Numbered from the stretch's first letter, positions 44,427 through 52,695 are shown. The stretch is 64,000 bases of DNA from Oscillospiraceae bacterium (GCA_916988195.3 CAKASQ030000061.1:89590-153589); one strand, 5' to 3'. Notes: generated by a model not told the origin, from the letters alone. Program-made: numbers and translations.

Positions 44427-44951
44427 TTACTCGCTGACCAGTTCGACCTGATCAAGCTCGAGTTCGACGGGCGTTTCGCGTCCGAACATGGACACAATCA
44501 CGCGCACCTTGTTCTTTTCGATATCCACCATATCGACAACGCCGGTAAACGACGTCAGCGGGCCGTCTGCAATCTTGACGGTGTCGCCTTCACTGTAGGC
44601 GACGACGATCTCGTGCTTTTCAACACCCAGCTGCTGCACCTCTTCGTCTGTCAGCGGCGTGGGCTTGGTGCCCGAGCCGACGAAGCCGGTCACGCCGCGC
44701 ACGTTCTTGATGATGTACCATGCCTCATCGGACATGATCATCTTCACCAGCACATAGCCGGGGAACACCTTGCGGTCGTACGTCTTGGGGCCGTTATCCG
44801 TGATCTCGGTGACGGTCTCCATCGGGATGGAGACGACGTGGATGAGATCCTGGAGCTGGCGGGTCTCGATGGTTTTTTCAATGGTGGCCTTTACGGTGTT
44901 TTCATAACCGGAATAGGTATGCACAACATACCATTTTGCTGCTTCCGCCAT
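44427..44951 (-). CDS. nusG: Transcription termination/antitermination protein NusG
   Basis: The 174-residue protein has the NGN domain (WYVVHTYSGYENTVKATIE; FPGYVLVKMIM) and the C-terminal KOW domain (GDTVKIADGPLTSFTGVV). It binds RNA polymerase and links it to the ribosome or other factors. It follows secE by eight bases. Confidence 0.98.
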   Translation of the reverse strand: MAEAAKWYVVHTYSGYENTVKATIEKTIETRQLQDLIHVVSIPMETVTEITDNGPKTYDRKVFPGYVLVKMIMSDEAWYIIKNVRGVTGFVGSGTKPTPLTDEEVQQLGVEKHEIVVAYSEGDTVKIADGPLTSFTGVVDMVDIEKNKVRVIVSMFGRETPVELELDQVELVSE

Positions 44952-44959
44952 GGTACCGC

Positions 44960-45193
44960 TCAGCCCTTGACGAGGGTAATAATACCGTTGACGACGACGC
45001 CGCCGACCGCATCAAAAACCCAAATGAAAATGCCGACGACCAGCACACAGGCCAGAACGATGAGCGTGTTGTTGATCATCTGGCTCTTGGTGGGCCATAC
45101 GACCTTTTTCAGCTCGCTCTTCATTTCGCGGAACCAACGGCTGATTCGCTTCCCGGCACGCACAAAGAAGTTTTCCTTTTTTGCTTCTGCCAT
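44960..45193 (-). CDS. secE: Preprotein translocase subunit SecE
   Basis: The 77-residue protein has the amphipathic helix with FREMKSELKKVVWPTKSQ and one membrane helix after it, the minimal SecE form. It stabilises SecY in the translocon. The start at 45193 follows AAAGGGTGAA. Confidence 0.96.
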   Translation of the reverse strand: MAEAKKENFFVRAGKRISRWFREMKSELKKVVWPTKSQMINNTLIVLACVLVVGIFIWVFDAVGGVVVNGIITLVKG

Positions 45194-45228
45194 GATTTCA
45201 CCCTTTCTGCAATGTCTTTGCCATTGCC

Positions 45229-45378
45229 TTACTTCGTCTCGCTGTGAACAGTCTGCTTCTTGCAGAATCTGCAATACTTCTTCATTTCGAGACGGTCAGG
45301 GTCGTTCTTCTTGTTCTTCATCGTGTTGTAGTTTCTCTGCTTGCATTCGTTGCATCTGAGTGTGATCTTCACGCGCAT
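45229..45378 (-). CDS. rpmG: 50S ribosomal protein L33
   Basis: The 49-residue protein has the zinc-binding Cys pairs CNEC and CRFC ([17 protein letters not shown] at the start), i.e. the C+ form of L33. AGGAGG precedes the ATG at 45378; the open frame continues upstream without a binding site. It is the first gene of the minus-strand cluster. Confidence 0.97.
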   Translation of the reverse strand: MRVKITLRCNECKQRNYNTMKNKKNDPDRLEMKKYCRFCKKQTVHSETK

Positions 45379-45512
45379 TGTTCGGCACCTCCTTAAATCT
45401 TGCCTCCCTGTATGACCGCGTTCTATGGTAAATTTAGGCGACGCCGAAACTACGATGGCGCCAACGCGGCTGAAAAAACGGCATACGTGTCCCTTTTTTC
45501 GCAGGTAGAAAC

Positions 45513-45541
45513 AATATAGCACAAATGAAGCCACCGGTCAA
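45513..45541 (-). promoter_or_regulatory. Promoter of rpmG-secE-nusG-rplKA
   Basis: TTGACC (45541-45536) and TATATT (45518-45513) are 17 bases apart on the minus strand. Confidence 0.75.
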
Positions 45542-45578
45542 CCGGAAATTTGAAAAAATGCGGAAAAAATTCGCCGCA

Positions 45579-45607
45579 TTGCCTTTGCGCGGAAAGCATG
45601 GTACAAT
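45579..45607 (+). promoter_or_regulatory. Promoter of ruvX
   Basis: TTGCCT (45579-45584) and TACAAT (45602-45607) are 17 bases apart, divergent from the rpmG promoter. Confidence 0.6.
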
Positions 45608-45642
45608 ATAAAAAATGAAACCGCGATACGGAGGAAGCTTAC

Positions 45643-46065
45643 ATGAAGGTAATGGCGATCGATCTGGGGGACGCGCGCACGGGTGTGGCCGTCTCGGATG
45701 CGCTGGGGATGCTGACGGGCTCGACGAGCGTCATTGAGTCCTGGAACAAAGAAAAAACGGCCCAGCTTGTGGCGGAGGCCTACAGAAAATCCGGGGCAGA
45801 GCGCCTCGTGATGGGCTTTCCCCGCAACATGGACGGCTCGGAGGGGCCGAGAGCGGACCTCTACCGGGAATTTGCCGCGAAGCTCGAGGAACTTTTGGGC
45901 GAGAAAATCGTCTTATGGGATGAGAGAAGAACGACGATCGAGGCCCATCAGATTTTGTCTGATAACAATTATCACGGCAAAAAGCGCAAGAAAACCGTCG
46001 ACGCGGTTGCCGCGTCCCTTATTTTAGAGGGCTATCTCAATTATCTTCGCACGCACAAGGAGTAA
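45643..46065 (+). CDS. ruvX: Holliday junction resolvase-like protein RuvX/YqgF
   Basis: The 140-residue RNase H-fold protein shows AIDLGDARTGVAVSD, VMGFPRNMDGSEG, LWDERRTT and KTVDAVAASLILEGYL, the family motifs with the acidic residues. YqgF proteins process pre-16S rRNA and were also proposed as resolvases. In many Firmicutes the gene neighbours DUF1292; here that gene is 7 kb away. Confidence 0.92.
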   Translation: MKVMAIDLGDARTGVAVSDALGMLTGSTSVIESWNKEKTAQLVAEAYRKSGAERLVMGFPRNMDGSEGPRADLYREFAAKLEELLGEKIVLWDERRTTIEAHQILSDNNYHGKKRKKTVDAVAASLILEGYLNYLRTHKE

Positions 46066-46073
46066 AACACTGC

Positions 46074-46736
46074 ATGTTCACAGGCTACAGCGACAAGACC
46101 GTGGATTTCTTCTGGGACATCCGCTTCAACAATTCGCGCGAATGGTTCCACCCCAGAAAAGATCAATTTAACGAATATATCATGATCCCGACAAAGGAGC
46201 TCTCCGGCGAGCTCTACGACTGGCTGACGGAAAGGTATCCGCAGCTGCACCTGAATCTGCACATCTCAAAGATCTACCGCGACGCAAGGCGGCTTTTCGG
46301 CCGGGGGCCTTTGAAGGATCACATCTGGTTCTCGTTCCAGAATGAGCTCGAGGGCCGGGAAAATGCGCCCTGCCTCTGGTTCGAGGTCGGCTGCGAGGGG
46401 TACAGCTATGGCTTTGGCTACTGGTGTCAGCCGGCTGCGGCGGTAAGGTTCCGGAAATACGCCGACCAGCACCCGAAGGAGCTCGAGAAGCTGGCAAGGA
46501 AACTGGACCGGCAGCAGACGTTTTTCCTGCGCGGCGACGAATACGCAAGACCGAAGGGACATACGGACGACGCGCTCTCGGGGTGGTACAACCGCCGCTC
46601 GTTCTCCATCGCCTGCGAGCGCGAATACGACGAGCTGTCTTATTCAAGAGATTTGCTGGACGCAGTCAAAGCAGGCTACGAATTTTTGATCCCGTACTAC
46701 GAGTATTTTGACAAATCCTACCGCATGGCGGATTGA
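46074..46736 (+). CDS. DUF2461 family protein
   Basis: The 220-residue protein has the N-terminal motif NNSREWFHPRKDQFNEYI and the central ISKIYRDARRLFGRGPLKDH, matching DUF2461 (TIGR02453), whose biochemical role is not known. It starts eight bases after ruvX with GGAG upstream, so it is probably co-transcribed. Confidence 0.85.
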   Translation: MFTGYSDKTVDFFWDIRFNNSREWFHPRKDQFNEYIMIPTKELSGELYDWLTERYPQLHLNLHISKIYRDARRLFGRGPLKDHIWFSFQNELEGRENAPCLWFEVGCEGYSYGFGYWCQPAAAVRFRKYADQHPKELEKLARKLDRQQTFFLRGDEYARPKGHTDDALSGWYNRRSFSIACEREYDELSYSRDLLDAVKAGYEFLIPYYEYFDKSYRMAD

Positions 46737-46772
46737 AGCGTCTGCGCGGTAGAGGCCGGAAAGGAGACGCAT

Positions 46773-47384
46773 ATGAGAAAACGGCGGAATATCGCGTTTG
46801 CAGTGCTGATATTGGCGGTGCTGGCAGCGCTGGTGCTGAGCCTGAGCGCCTGCGCAGAAAAGCAGACGAAAAACGCCATCGAGCCGTATTCCATCGGATG
46901 GGATGGGAGAGTCTACACCGTCACGCCGATCGACAACGACAAGGGCACCATTTCGGATGGCACAAATACGTATTCCTATCGGTATGACGCCAGCGGCAGC
47001 GGCTACAGCGTGACGTTTACCTATCCGGACGGTGAGACGTACCGGTGTATGCAAAACGGGAGTACTTCCAGCGGCGCGGTGTTTTCGAGCGGCTCGACGA
47101 GTCCCGATTTTGATTTCGACAAATATCCGGACGGCATGACGCTCAAGCGTGTGCTGGAGCAGTCGCCGTCCGCGAAAAGTGAAAAGAAATCCACAAAGAA
47201 CTGGGGAATCATCCTGTTTCTGCTGTTCGTCGGCGGCATCAACACCGCCTGTCCGCAGCTGACGTGGTATCTCGACGTCGGCTGGAAGGTCAAGGACGGC
47301 GAGCCCTCTGAGGCGGCTCTCGGCTGGAGCCGCACAGTTGGCGTTGTGCTGCTGATCGTTGCGGTGGTTATGATGATCGTTTGA
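46773..47384 (+). CDS. Membrane-associated lipoprotein with C-terminal DUF6199-like region
   Basis: The 203-residue protein has a signal sequence with a lipobox-like LSACA (about residue 24-28), a small extracellular domain with repeated Tyr/Ser/Gly (about 35-110), and two C-terminal membrane segments (about 144-160 and 186-203) around CPQLTWYLDVGWKVKDGEPS. That last block resembles DUF6199. No function is known. AAAGGAG precedes the ATG. Confidence 0.7.
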   Translation: MRKRRNIAFAVLILAVLAALVLSLSACAEKQTKNAIEPYSIGWDGRVYTVTPIDNDKGTISDGTNTYSYRYDASGSGYSVTFTYPDGETYRCMQNGSTSSGAVFSSGSTSPDFDFDKYPDGMTLKRVLEQSPSAKSEKKSTKNWGIILFLLFVGGINTACPQLTWYLDVGWKVKDGEPSEAALGWSRTVGVVLLIVAVVMMIV

Positions 47385-47393
47385 TACGGTATC

Positions 47394-47431
47394 AAAAATC
47401 CGGCGGTTCAGCCTGAACTGCCGGATTTTTT
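47394..47431. terminator. Bidirectional terminator between convergent genes
   Basis: AAAAATCCGGC.GTTCA and TGAAC.GCCGGATTTTT form a long stem with T-runs on both strands; it overlaps the end of the TauE-like gene. Confidence 0.85.
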
Positions 47432-47788
47432 GCCCTTGAAAAACACTTCGCTGATTCCCACGAGGACGAGAAAGCCGCCGAAGAGCTTGCGAAGAAGCCC
47501 GGTATCGAGCGTTGACGCCAGCAGCGCCCCGGGAATCGCGGTGAGGCAGCCAGCCAGAGCCGCCGGAAGAACGGCGCGCCAGATGATCTGCTTGTTTTTG
47601 ACGTGGAAAAAGAGGGAACAGACGGCAGTCGGAAGGAAATACAAAAGGTTCACGCCTTGTGCCGTGCGCTGCTCCATGGACTGTGCGGCGGTCAGCCAGA
47701 CCATGAGAAGCGAACCGCCGCCGATCCCGAACCCCGAGAGCACGCCGCAGAGAAGTCCTGCCAGAACGGCAATCAGAAAGGTTAACAT
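47408..47788 (-). CDS. Half-size TauE/SafE (TSUP) membrane protein, second of pair
   Basis: The 126-residue protein contains one TSUP repeat: four helices with the signature SGFGIGGGSLLMVWLT near the N-terminus. Full-length TSUP transporters have two such repeats in one chain. This gene overlaps the preceding half-size gene by seven bases, so the two chains probably pair as a heterodimer. Substrates of the family include sulfite, sulfonates and other organic anions; the one here is unknown. Confidence 0.85.
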   Translation of the reverse strand: MLTFLIAVLAGLLCGVLSGFGIGGGSLLMVWLTAAQSMEQRTAQGVNLLYFLPTAVCSLFFHVKNKQIIWRAVLPAALAGCLTAIPGALLASTLDTGLLRKLFGGFLVLVGISEVFFKGKKSGSSG

Positions 47789-48150
47789 AAGATGAGCCTC
47801 GCGCCGCCAAAAAGAATCAGGAGCCCCAGCGCAATGTGTAAAAATCGCGCCGAGACCTTCTTGAACCAGAGCCCGGCGAGGATTCCGCCGCCTGCGCCGC
47901 CGAGAAGGTAGGGAAGCGCGGCTTTCAAGTCCAGTGCGCCGTTTTTCGCATAGATCACGAGCGAGACGATCGTCAGCGGCAGAATGATGCTGATGGCCGA
48001 CGAAAATGCGTTTTTGTCCGCAAGCTTCACAAGCAGGATCAGAAGCGGCACGACGATCATGCCGCCCCCGGCGCCGAAAAAGCCGTTGACAAATCCGGCG
48101 AGGCCTCCGGTCAGCAGACATTTCCAGATGGCGGGCTGCGCAGCGTTCAT
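47782..48150 (-). CDS. Half-size TauE/SafE (TSUP) membrane protein, first of pair
   Basis: The 122-residue protein is the other TSUP repeat, with the matching signature NGFFGAGGGMIVVPLLILLV. AGAGGAGG precedes the ATG at 48150. It is encoded after tcdA in the same direction, and the overlap with the next gene indicates coordinated expression. Confidence 0.85.
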   Translation of the reverse strand: MNAAQPAIWKCLLTGGLAGFVNGFFGAGGGMIVVPLLILLVKLADKNAFSSAISIILPLTIVSLVIYAKNGALDLKAALPYLLGGAGGGILAGLWFKKVSARFLHIALGLLILFGGARLILC

Positions 48151-48201
48151 AAAAATCCTCCTCTGTCAGAACACGGTTAGTGTCGGCAGGGGAGGCTGTT
48201 T

Positions 48202-48939
48202 TTATACAGGTGCATGCTCCGGCGATTTCTGCGCGAGAAGCTGCTGCACGATATAGCCTGCGATCATCATGCCCGCGCACGGCGGGACCCACGACACAGA
48301 GCCCGGCGGCGTGCGCCCTTCCGATTCCTGCCCGGGAAACTTCCTCGGCGTAAGCGGCAGCTCTTCGCTGGCAAGGACCGTGTGGTGCTTGATCCCGCGC
48401 GCCCGGAGCTCTCGCCGCATGACCTTGGCCAGCGGGCAGCCGGAGGTTTTGCTCAGGTCGGTAATCCTGAATTTCGAAGGGTCAAGCCGGTTTCCGGTTC
48501 CCATTGAGCTGATGATCGGAACGCCCCGCGTGATGGCCGTCTCGATGAGGTCCAGCTTACTGCGCGTGGAGTCGATGCAGTCGGCAATGTAGTCAAAACC
48601 GAGGGAAAAGAACGCCTCCCGGGTCTCGGGTTCATAGAAGACGGGAAGCACCGCGACGCGGCAGTCGGGGTTGATGTCCCGGATGCGGGCTGCCATCACG
48701 TCGGTTTTTGCTTTACCGATCGTGGAATGGAGCGCGACGAGCTGCCGGTTGAGGTTCGTAAGGGACACGGTATCGTGGTCAACGAGCGTGATCGCGCCCA
48801 CGCCCGCGCGCGCCAGAGCCTCCGCCGCAAAGCTCCCCACGCCGCCGACACCGAAGATGGCGACATGGCATTCTTTCAGAAGATCGATTGCTTCGTCTCC
48901 CAGAAGCATCCGTTCCCGGTCAAATTGTGTTTCCTGCAT
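48202..48939 (-). CDS. tcdA: tRNA threonylcarbamoyladenosine dehydratase (ThiF/E1-like)
   Basis: The 245-residue protein has the ATP-binding GVGGVGSFAAEALARAGVG and LVDHDTVSLTNLNRQ, then SSMGTGNRLDPSKF and a C-terminal GSVSWVPPCAGMMIAGY, typical of TcdA (CsdL/YgdL). It converts t6A37 of tRNA to the cyclic form. The ATG at 48939 has GGGAGA upstream; the open frame further upstream crosses the terminator of the preceding gene. Confidence 0.92.
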   Translation of the reverse strand: MQETQFDRERMLLGDEAIDLLKECHVAIFGVGGVGSFAAEALARAGVGAITLVDHDTVSLTNLNRQLVALHSTIGKAKTDVMAARIRDINPDCRVAVLPVFYEPETREAFFSLGFDYIADCIDSTRSKLDLIETAITRGVPIISSMGTGNRLDPSKFRITDLSKTSGCPLAKVMRRELRARGIKHHTVLASEELPLTPRKFPGQESEGRTPPGSVSWVPPCAGMMIAGYIVQQLLAQKSPEHAPV

Positions 48940-48950
48940 AACTGTCTCCC

Positions 48951-48982
48951 AAAAAAGGAGCTGCCGCAAGGCAGCCCCTTTT
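48951..48982 (-). terminator. Intrinsic terminator after the PrsA-like gene
   Basis: On the minus strand AAAAGGGGCTGCC, loop TTGC and GGCAGCTCC are followed by TTTTTT. Confidence 0.8.
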
Positions 48983-48994
48983 CGTTTTTTGAAG

Positions 48995-50491
48995 TTACTT
49001 GGTGGTAAAGCGCATACCAAACGCATTTGTCTGGATGTTGTCCGTTGCACCCTCGGTGACGGAAGCGAACCATGCGTCATACGCGTCGCTGCGGAGCTGG
49101 TCCTCCACGAGCTTCATGCGGTAGTTCGTGCCGTAGCCGGAGAAGTACATGACATGATAGCCGTAGGAGCTCTCCACGATGCCAGTATCGCCGACCTCGT
49201 GGTCCTCAAAGCACCAGTTTTCAAAATCCTCGACCATCTGACCCGGCGTGATGTCCTCATAGCGGGCAGATTCGGCAGCAGTGCCGTCGTCACGGGCAGC
49301 GTCGCCGATGGCGGCAAACGCGTCTTCGGTGTGTTCGCCGGCTTCATACTGGGCAAGCAACTCTTCCGCCTTGGCCTTGGCCTCCGCCATAGCGTCTTCG
49401 TCCGTCGTATCGGTGACGGAGATCAGGATGTGGCGGACATTCGGCAGCGCGTAGTCATGGGTGTCGCGGGACTCGAAGATCGCGATGTAGTACGTGCCGT
49501 CAGACTCGATGCAGGTAGCGTCGCCGGTCTTGCGGCTGGCGTCAAAGAGCCAGTCGGAAAGCTCGGACTCGCTGTGATGGACGCCGGTACGCAGGGTGTA
49601 GCTCTCGTCGGTGTAGCTGTCCTTGGTGTCCTCGGAGGCATGCTCGTAGGCTGCGGAAATGAAGGCCTCGTCGCCCTTTTCAGCCGCGGCCAGCATCTCG
49701 TCGGCAGCGGTCTTCTTGAGCTCGGCGAGTTTCTCCTCGTCGGTCTCGTCGAACAGGCTGTCGGTCACGTTGAACACGCGGTAGTCAACGGTGTCATAGG
49801 TGTCGGGGTCAGCTTCGTATTCGCTTACGAGCTCGTCGTCGGTATAGGTGGGCTCGGCTTCCACGTCCTCGGAGTAACGGGTGGCGAGCATTTCGATGGC
49901 GAGGAACTCACGGAAGTTCTTCTCGTTGCAGCCCGCGCCGTACATGGCGGCGATGTAGCCGTTGACGTTGGAGTAGCCATAGAGGGAGGCGTAGGTGGTG
50001 AGATTCATGACGGTCGCGTCGATGTTCGCCTGATCGTCCTCGGTAAGGGTCGCGCCGTTGGCGACTGCCTCGTCGTAGATGGCAAACAGGCGCGCCGCGC
50101 TCTGCAGACCCTGCTCCGTGAAGGTATCGGCCCAGGTGACGCCGTTTTCTTCGTCGTAGTACTGCTCATTGAGCGGCGTGTTGGTGTCGATGAGGTAGCT
50201 CATCATGTCGCCGTACTGGCTGCTCATGGAGTTGTAGGCTTCCTTATAGAAATAGTTCACCATGGCGGGGGTCAGCTTGTGGCCGCCGACAGTCGCCGCG
50301 GTCGAGTGACGGGCCAGATAGCCGCTGGTCAGCATGGAGAAAAACGTGACGATGGCAATTACCAATACAAGGCAGATGATGCCGATGGTCCATTTCAGGC
50401 CCTTGCTCATACCCTTTTTCTCGGGTGCGGCGGGGGTTTCGCCGGAAGCGATCTGCTCCTTGCGCTTGTTCTTTTCGCGCGATGCGCTCAT
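48995..50491 (-). CDS. Membrane-anchored PpiC-type peptidyl-prolyl isomerase / foldase
   Basis: The 498-residue protein has a charged N-terminus, one membrane helix (about residues 31-55), a SurA/PrsA-like helical chaperone region (about 60-290) and a parvulin domain (about 310-460) with NVRHILISVTD and SSYGYHVMYFSGYG. PrsA-type foldases help exported proteins fold at the membrane-wall interface. The lipoprotein Cys of classical PrsA is replaced by a transmembrane anchor. The start at 50491 fits the length and topology; the frame is open further upstream without a binding site. Confidence 0.87.
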   Translation of the reverse strand: MSASREKNKRKEQIASGETPAAPEKKGMSKGLKWTIGIICLVLVIAIVTFFSMLTSGYLARHSTAATVGGHKLTPAMVNYFYKEAYNSMSSQYGDMMSYLIDTNTPLNEQYYDEENGVTWADTFTEQGLQSAARLFAIYDEAVANGATLTEDDQANIDATVMNLTTYASLYGYSNVNGYIAAMYGAGCNEKNFREFLAIEMLATRYSEDVEAEPTYTDDELVSEYEADPDTYDTVDYRVFNVTDSLFDETDEEKLAELKKTAADEMLAAAEKGDEAFISAAYEHASEDTKDSYTDESYTLRTGVHHSESELSDWLFDASRKTGDATCIESDGTYYIAIFESRDTHDYALPNVRHILISVTDTTDEDAMAEAKAKAEELLAQYEAGEHTEDAFAAIGDAARDDGTAAESARYEDITPGQMVEDFENWCFEDHEVGDTGIVESSYGYHVMYFSGYGTNYRMKLVEDQLRSDAYDAWFASVTEGATDNIQTNAFGMRFTTK

Positions 50492-50546
50492 TTCAGGATC
50501 ATTCCTCTCGTGTATTCTTGCTTCGCCCGCAGGCGACACTCCACGT

Positions 50547-50575
50547 ATTATACAGAAAAAGCCGCGTACATGCAA
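50547..50575 (-). promoter_or_regulatory. Promoter of the PrsA-like gene
   Basis: TTGCAT (50575-50570) and TATAAT (50552-50547) are 17 bases apart on the minus strand. Confidence 0.7.
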
Positions 50576-50652
50576 GCCTTTCTTTCGGAATTCATAATTT
50601 TTTCGGAAATGGACTGTACTGGACGGGAAAACCGGAGGAACGCGCGCGGCTG

Positions 50653-50701
50653 TTGACAAATCCGCATGCACTGTGTATTATATAATTAACGATTAAGTTA
50701 A
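50653..50701 (+). promoter_or_regulatory. Promoter and operator of the SdpRI-like operon
   Basis: TTGACA (50653-50658) and TATTAT (50676-50681) are 17 bases apart. The dyad TTAAC-6-GTTAA (50686-50701) lies at the expected transcription start, suitable for ArsR-type autorepression. Confidence 0.75.
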
Positions 50702-50721
50702 ATGTTAAAAGAGCGTGAGCT

Positions 50722-51006
50722 ATGGGATTGCAGCAGACATTAAAGGCGCTCTCGGACCCCATTCGCCGGGAGATCCTGAACCTGCTCAAAAAAGGGCGCA
50801 TGCCGGCAGGGGAGATCACGGCGCACTTTTCCGTATCCGCGCCCGCGATTTCGAGGCATTTGTCAGTTTTAAAAGAAGCCGACCTGATTCGTGATACCCG
50901 GGAGGGAAAATTCATTTTCTATGAGATCAATACCTCTGTGTTGGAGGAAACGATGCTCTGGCTTGCGGATTTGAAAGGAGACTGCAACGATGATCAGACA
51001 AAATAA
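50722..51006 (+). CDS. ArsR-family autorepressor, SdpR-like
   Basis: The 94-residue winged helix-turn-helix protein contains LKALSDPIRREILNLLKKGR, then MPAGEITAHFSVSAPAISRH and LSVLKEADLI. It lacks the metal-binding cysteines of ArsR/SmtB and matches the SdpR group, which represses its own operon with the SdpI immunity protein. The following SdpI-like gene overlaps it by 17 bases. Confidence 0.88.
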   Translation: MGLQQTLKALSDPIRREILNLLKKGRMPAGEITAHFSVSAPAISRHLSVLKEADLIRDTREGKFIFYEINTSVLEETMLWLADLKGDCNDDQTK

Positions 51007-52078
51007 GCGGAAAATTCTTCTCTCGTCGGCTGTGATCCTGCTTCCGGCCTTGTACGGGATTATCATGTGGAACCACCTTCCGGATACGATGGCGGTGCAC
51101 TGGGGCGCGGATGCAATCACAGATGGAACCGCCGGAAAGGTGCGGGCTGTCTTTGGCCTGCCGCTTCTGTATTTGCTGGTGCATCTGTTTTGCCTGTGGC
51201 TGACCCTTCGCGATCAGGAAAAGCGGCGGCAGAGCCGGAAGGCTCTGGAGATGATGTTCTGGATCTTGCCTGCGTGCTCGCTTGTGACGAACGGAATTTT
51301 GTATCGGGCGGCTTGGGGAAAAGAGCCGGAGCCTGCGATGCTCGTGCCGGTGCTGCTTGGCGTGCTGTTTTTGTGGGTCGGCAATTATTTTCCAAAGCTC
51401 AGGAGAAACCGGACGCTTGGCATCAAGGTTTCGTGGACGCTTGGAAACGAGGAAAACTGGAACCGGACGCACCGCTTTGCCGGAAAGGTCTGGGTCTGCG
51501 GAGGGCTGCTTCTTCTTATGTCCGCGCTTTTGCCGCTTCAGGCGATGGTCTGGGTGATGGTGTGCGTCGTGGCCGCATTGGGCCTTGCACCGATCGCGTA
51601 TTCTTACGCGATTTTCCGGCAGGACCGGAAAGCGGGCGTTATATATGACACAGCACCGAAAAGCCGCACGGAAAAAATCGCATCGAAAATCACCGCCGTC
51701 ACCGTTCCGATCGTTCTGCTTGGCGCTGCGCTGCTGCTTTTTACCGGCAGCATGGAGATAAATTGCGGCGAAGATGCGCTGACGATCAAGGCAAGCTATT
51801 GGTCGGATCTGCGCGTTGAGTATTCCAAAATCGATACGGTCGAGTATCGCGGCGATTTTGACCCCGGCGTGCGGACGAACGGCTTTGGTTCTCCGAAGCT
51901 CTCGATGGGCGCGTTCCGAAACGGCGAATTCGGCAATTACACGCTGTATGCCTACACGAACGCGAAGGAGTATATCGTCCTGACCTCCGGCGGGAAAACG
52001 CTTGTCATCGGCATGGACGACGAAGCAAAGACGCAGGCAATTTATGAGACGCTTCTCGAGAAGACCGGGAAGCGATGA
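50990..52078 (+). CDS. SdpI-like membrane protein with C-terminal PH-like domain
   Basis: The 362-residue protein has six to seven membrane helices. The N-terminal DUF1648-like part shows LPDTMAVHWGADAITDG, and a C-terminal SdpI part contains LGIKVSWTLGNEENWNRTHR. In Bacillus, SdpI protects against the SdpC toxin and signals to SdpR. After the last helix, about 100 residues (from INCGEDALTIKASYW) look like a bacterial PH-like domain outside the membrane. No SdpABC toxin genes are nearby, so it may defend against toxins from other strains. Confidence 0.85.
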   Translation: MIRQNKRKILLSSAVILLPALYGIIMWNHLPDTMAVHWGADAITDGTAGKVRAVFGLPLLYLLVHLFCLWLTLRDQEKRRQSRKALEMMFWILPACSLVTNGILYRAAWGKEPEPAMLVPVLLGVLFLWVGNYFPKLRRNRTLGIKVSWTLGNEENWNRTHRFAGKVWVCGGLLLLMSALLPLQAMVWVMVCVVAALGLAPIAYSYAIFRQDRKAGVIYDTAPKSRTEKIASKITAVTVPIVLLGAALLLFTGSMEINCGEDALTIKASYWSDLRVEYSKIDTVEYRGDFDPGVRTNGFGSPKLSMGAFRNGEFGNYTLYAYTNAKEYIVLTSGGKTLVIGMDDEAKTQAIYETLLEKTGKR

Positions 52079-52100
52079 CCTTCTCAAAGTATAAAGCAAC

Positions 52101-52135
52101 GGGGTAAGGCGCTGCACCTTACCCCGATCTTTGTT
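52101..52135 (+). terminator. Intrinsic terminator after the SdpI-like gene
   Basis: GGGGTAAGG, a seven-base loop and CCTTACCCC are followed by GATCTTTG; the T-run is short. Confidence 0.65.
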
Positions 52136-52142
52136 CCTGTTC

Positions 52143-52401
52143 AAAAAAACGCGCGGCAAAGTCCGCACGCAAAGCGAATCCCCGCGAAGGCCGTGCGACT
52201 CCAATTATAACCTGCACGAAAGGGCAGGTGGGTTGCCTCTCCGATGCTTCTCTGCTTCCAACGTCCACCACCGGTCAGAGCCGTGGGCGGGAGGCCTGCA
52301 ATCGACACCGGAAGTTTTCCGGCATCCCCTGAATATAATGTGGGTTTAAGTGGAGCCGTCACGCACCCCGCAGGGAAACATGACATATTCTTTTGCCGCG
52401 C
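52143..52401 (-). ncRNA. Structured ncRNA candidate, possibly 6S RNA
   Basis: On the minus strand the segment starts GCGCGGCAAAAG and ends CTTTGCCGCGC followed by TTTTTTT, so its two ends pair over at least ten bases and then run into a U-tract. Between them are several hairpins (CCGGAAaacTTCCGG; CCACGG..CCGGTGG; ACCTGC..TGCAGGT) and pairing of GCCTC with GAGGC, giving a rod-like shape about 260 nt long. No gene lies downstream for it to control in cis, and no ORF is supported. A terminal stem, long bulged rod and U-tract fit 6S RNA (SsrS), but I cannot confirm the family without a covariance search. Confidence 0.5.
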
Positions 52402-52695
52402 TCAGTTCTCGTCGGCCTCTTCCGTGTCCTCATCCTCGTAGATGAGGTCCATCAGCGCGCCGTACACGGCCTCGAGCTCATCATCGTCGTCGATGGTGAC
52501 CAGAATCTCCTCGCCGTTTTCGTCCACGGCCTTGAGAATGCTGACCTCCAAGTCTTCCTCGCCGTTATCCTCGGCGGGAACGAGGGCCAGATATTTGCTG
52601 CCTTCGTATTCCAGCTCCGCTAGAACCTCCAGCTCATACTCCTTGCCGTCTTCGTCGGTGATGGAGATAAAATCGCTTCCGTATTCTTCGTTCAT
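52402..52695 (-). CDS. DUF1292 family acidic protein
   Basis: The 97-residue protein is strongly acidic and matches DUF1292 (YrzB-like): SDFISITDEDGKEYELEVLA at the start, LALVPAED in the middle and an Asp/Glu-rich end. The function is unknown. GGAGG precedes the ATG at 52695. Its stop codon abuts the 5' end of the ncRNA candidate. Confidence 0.85.
   Translation of the reverse strand: MNEEYGSDFISITDEDGKEYELEVLAELEYEGSKYLALVPAEDNGEEDLEVSILKAVDENGEEILVTIDDDDELEAVYGALMDLIYEDEDTEEADEN

Noticed and set aside
48671..50656. Plus-strand ORF of 661 residues opposite the PrsA-like gene
   Set aside because: It is the complement of a well-supported foldase gene, Gly/Val-rich and without family motifs.
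52143..52401. RNase P RNA, SRP RNA or tmRNA in this interval
   Set aside because: The P4 and ACAGAA motifs of RNase P, the GGAAGGAAGCA loop of SRP RNA and the tRNA-like ends of tmRNA are absent.
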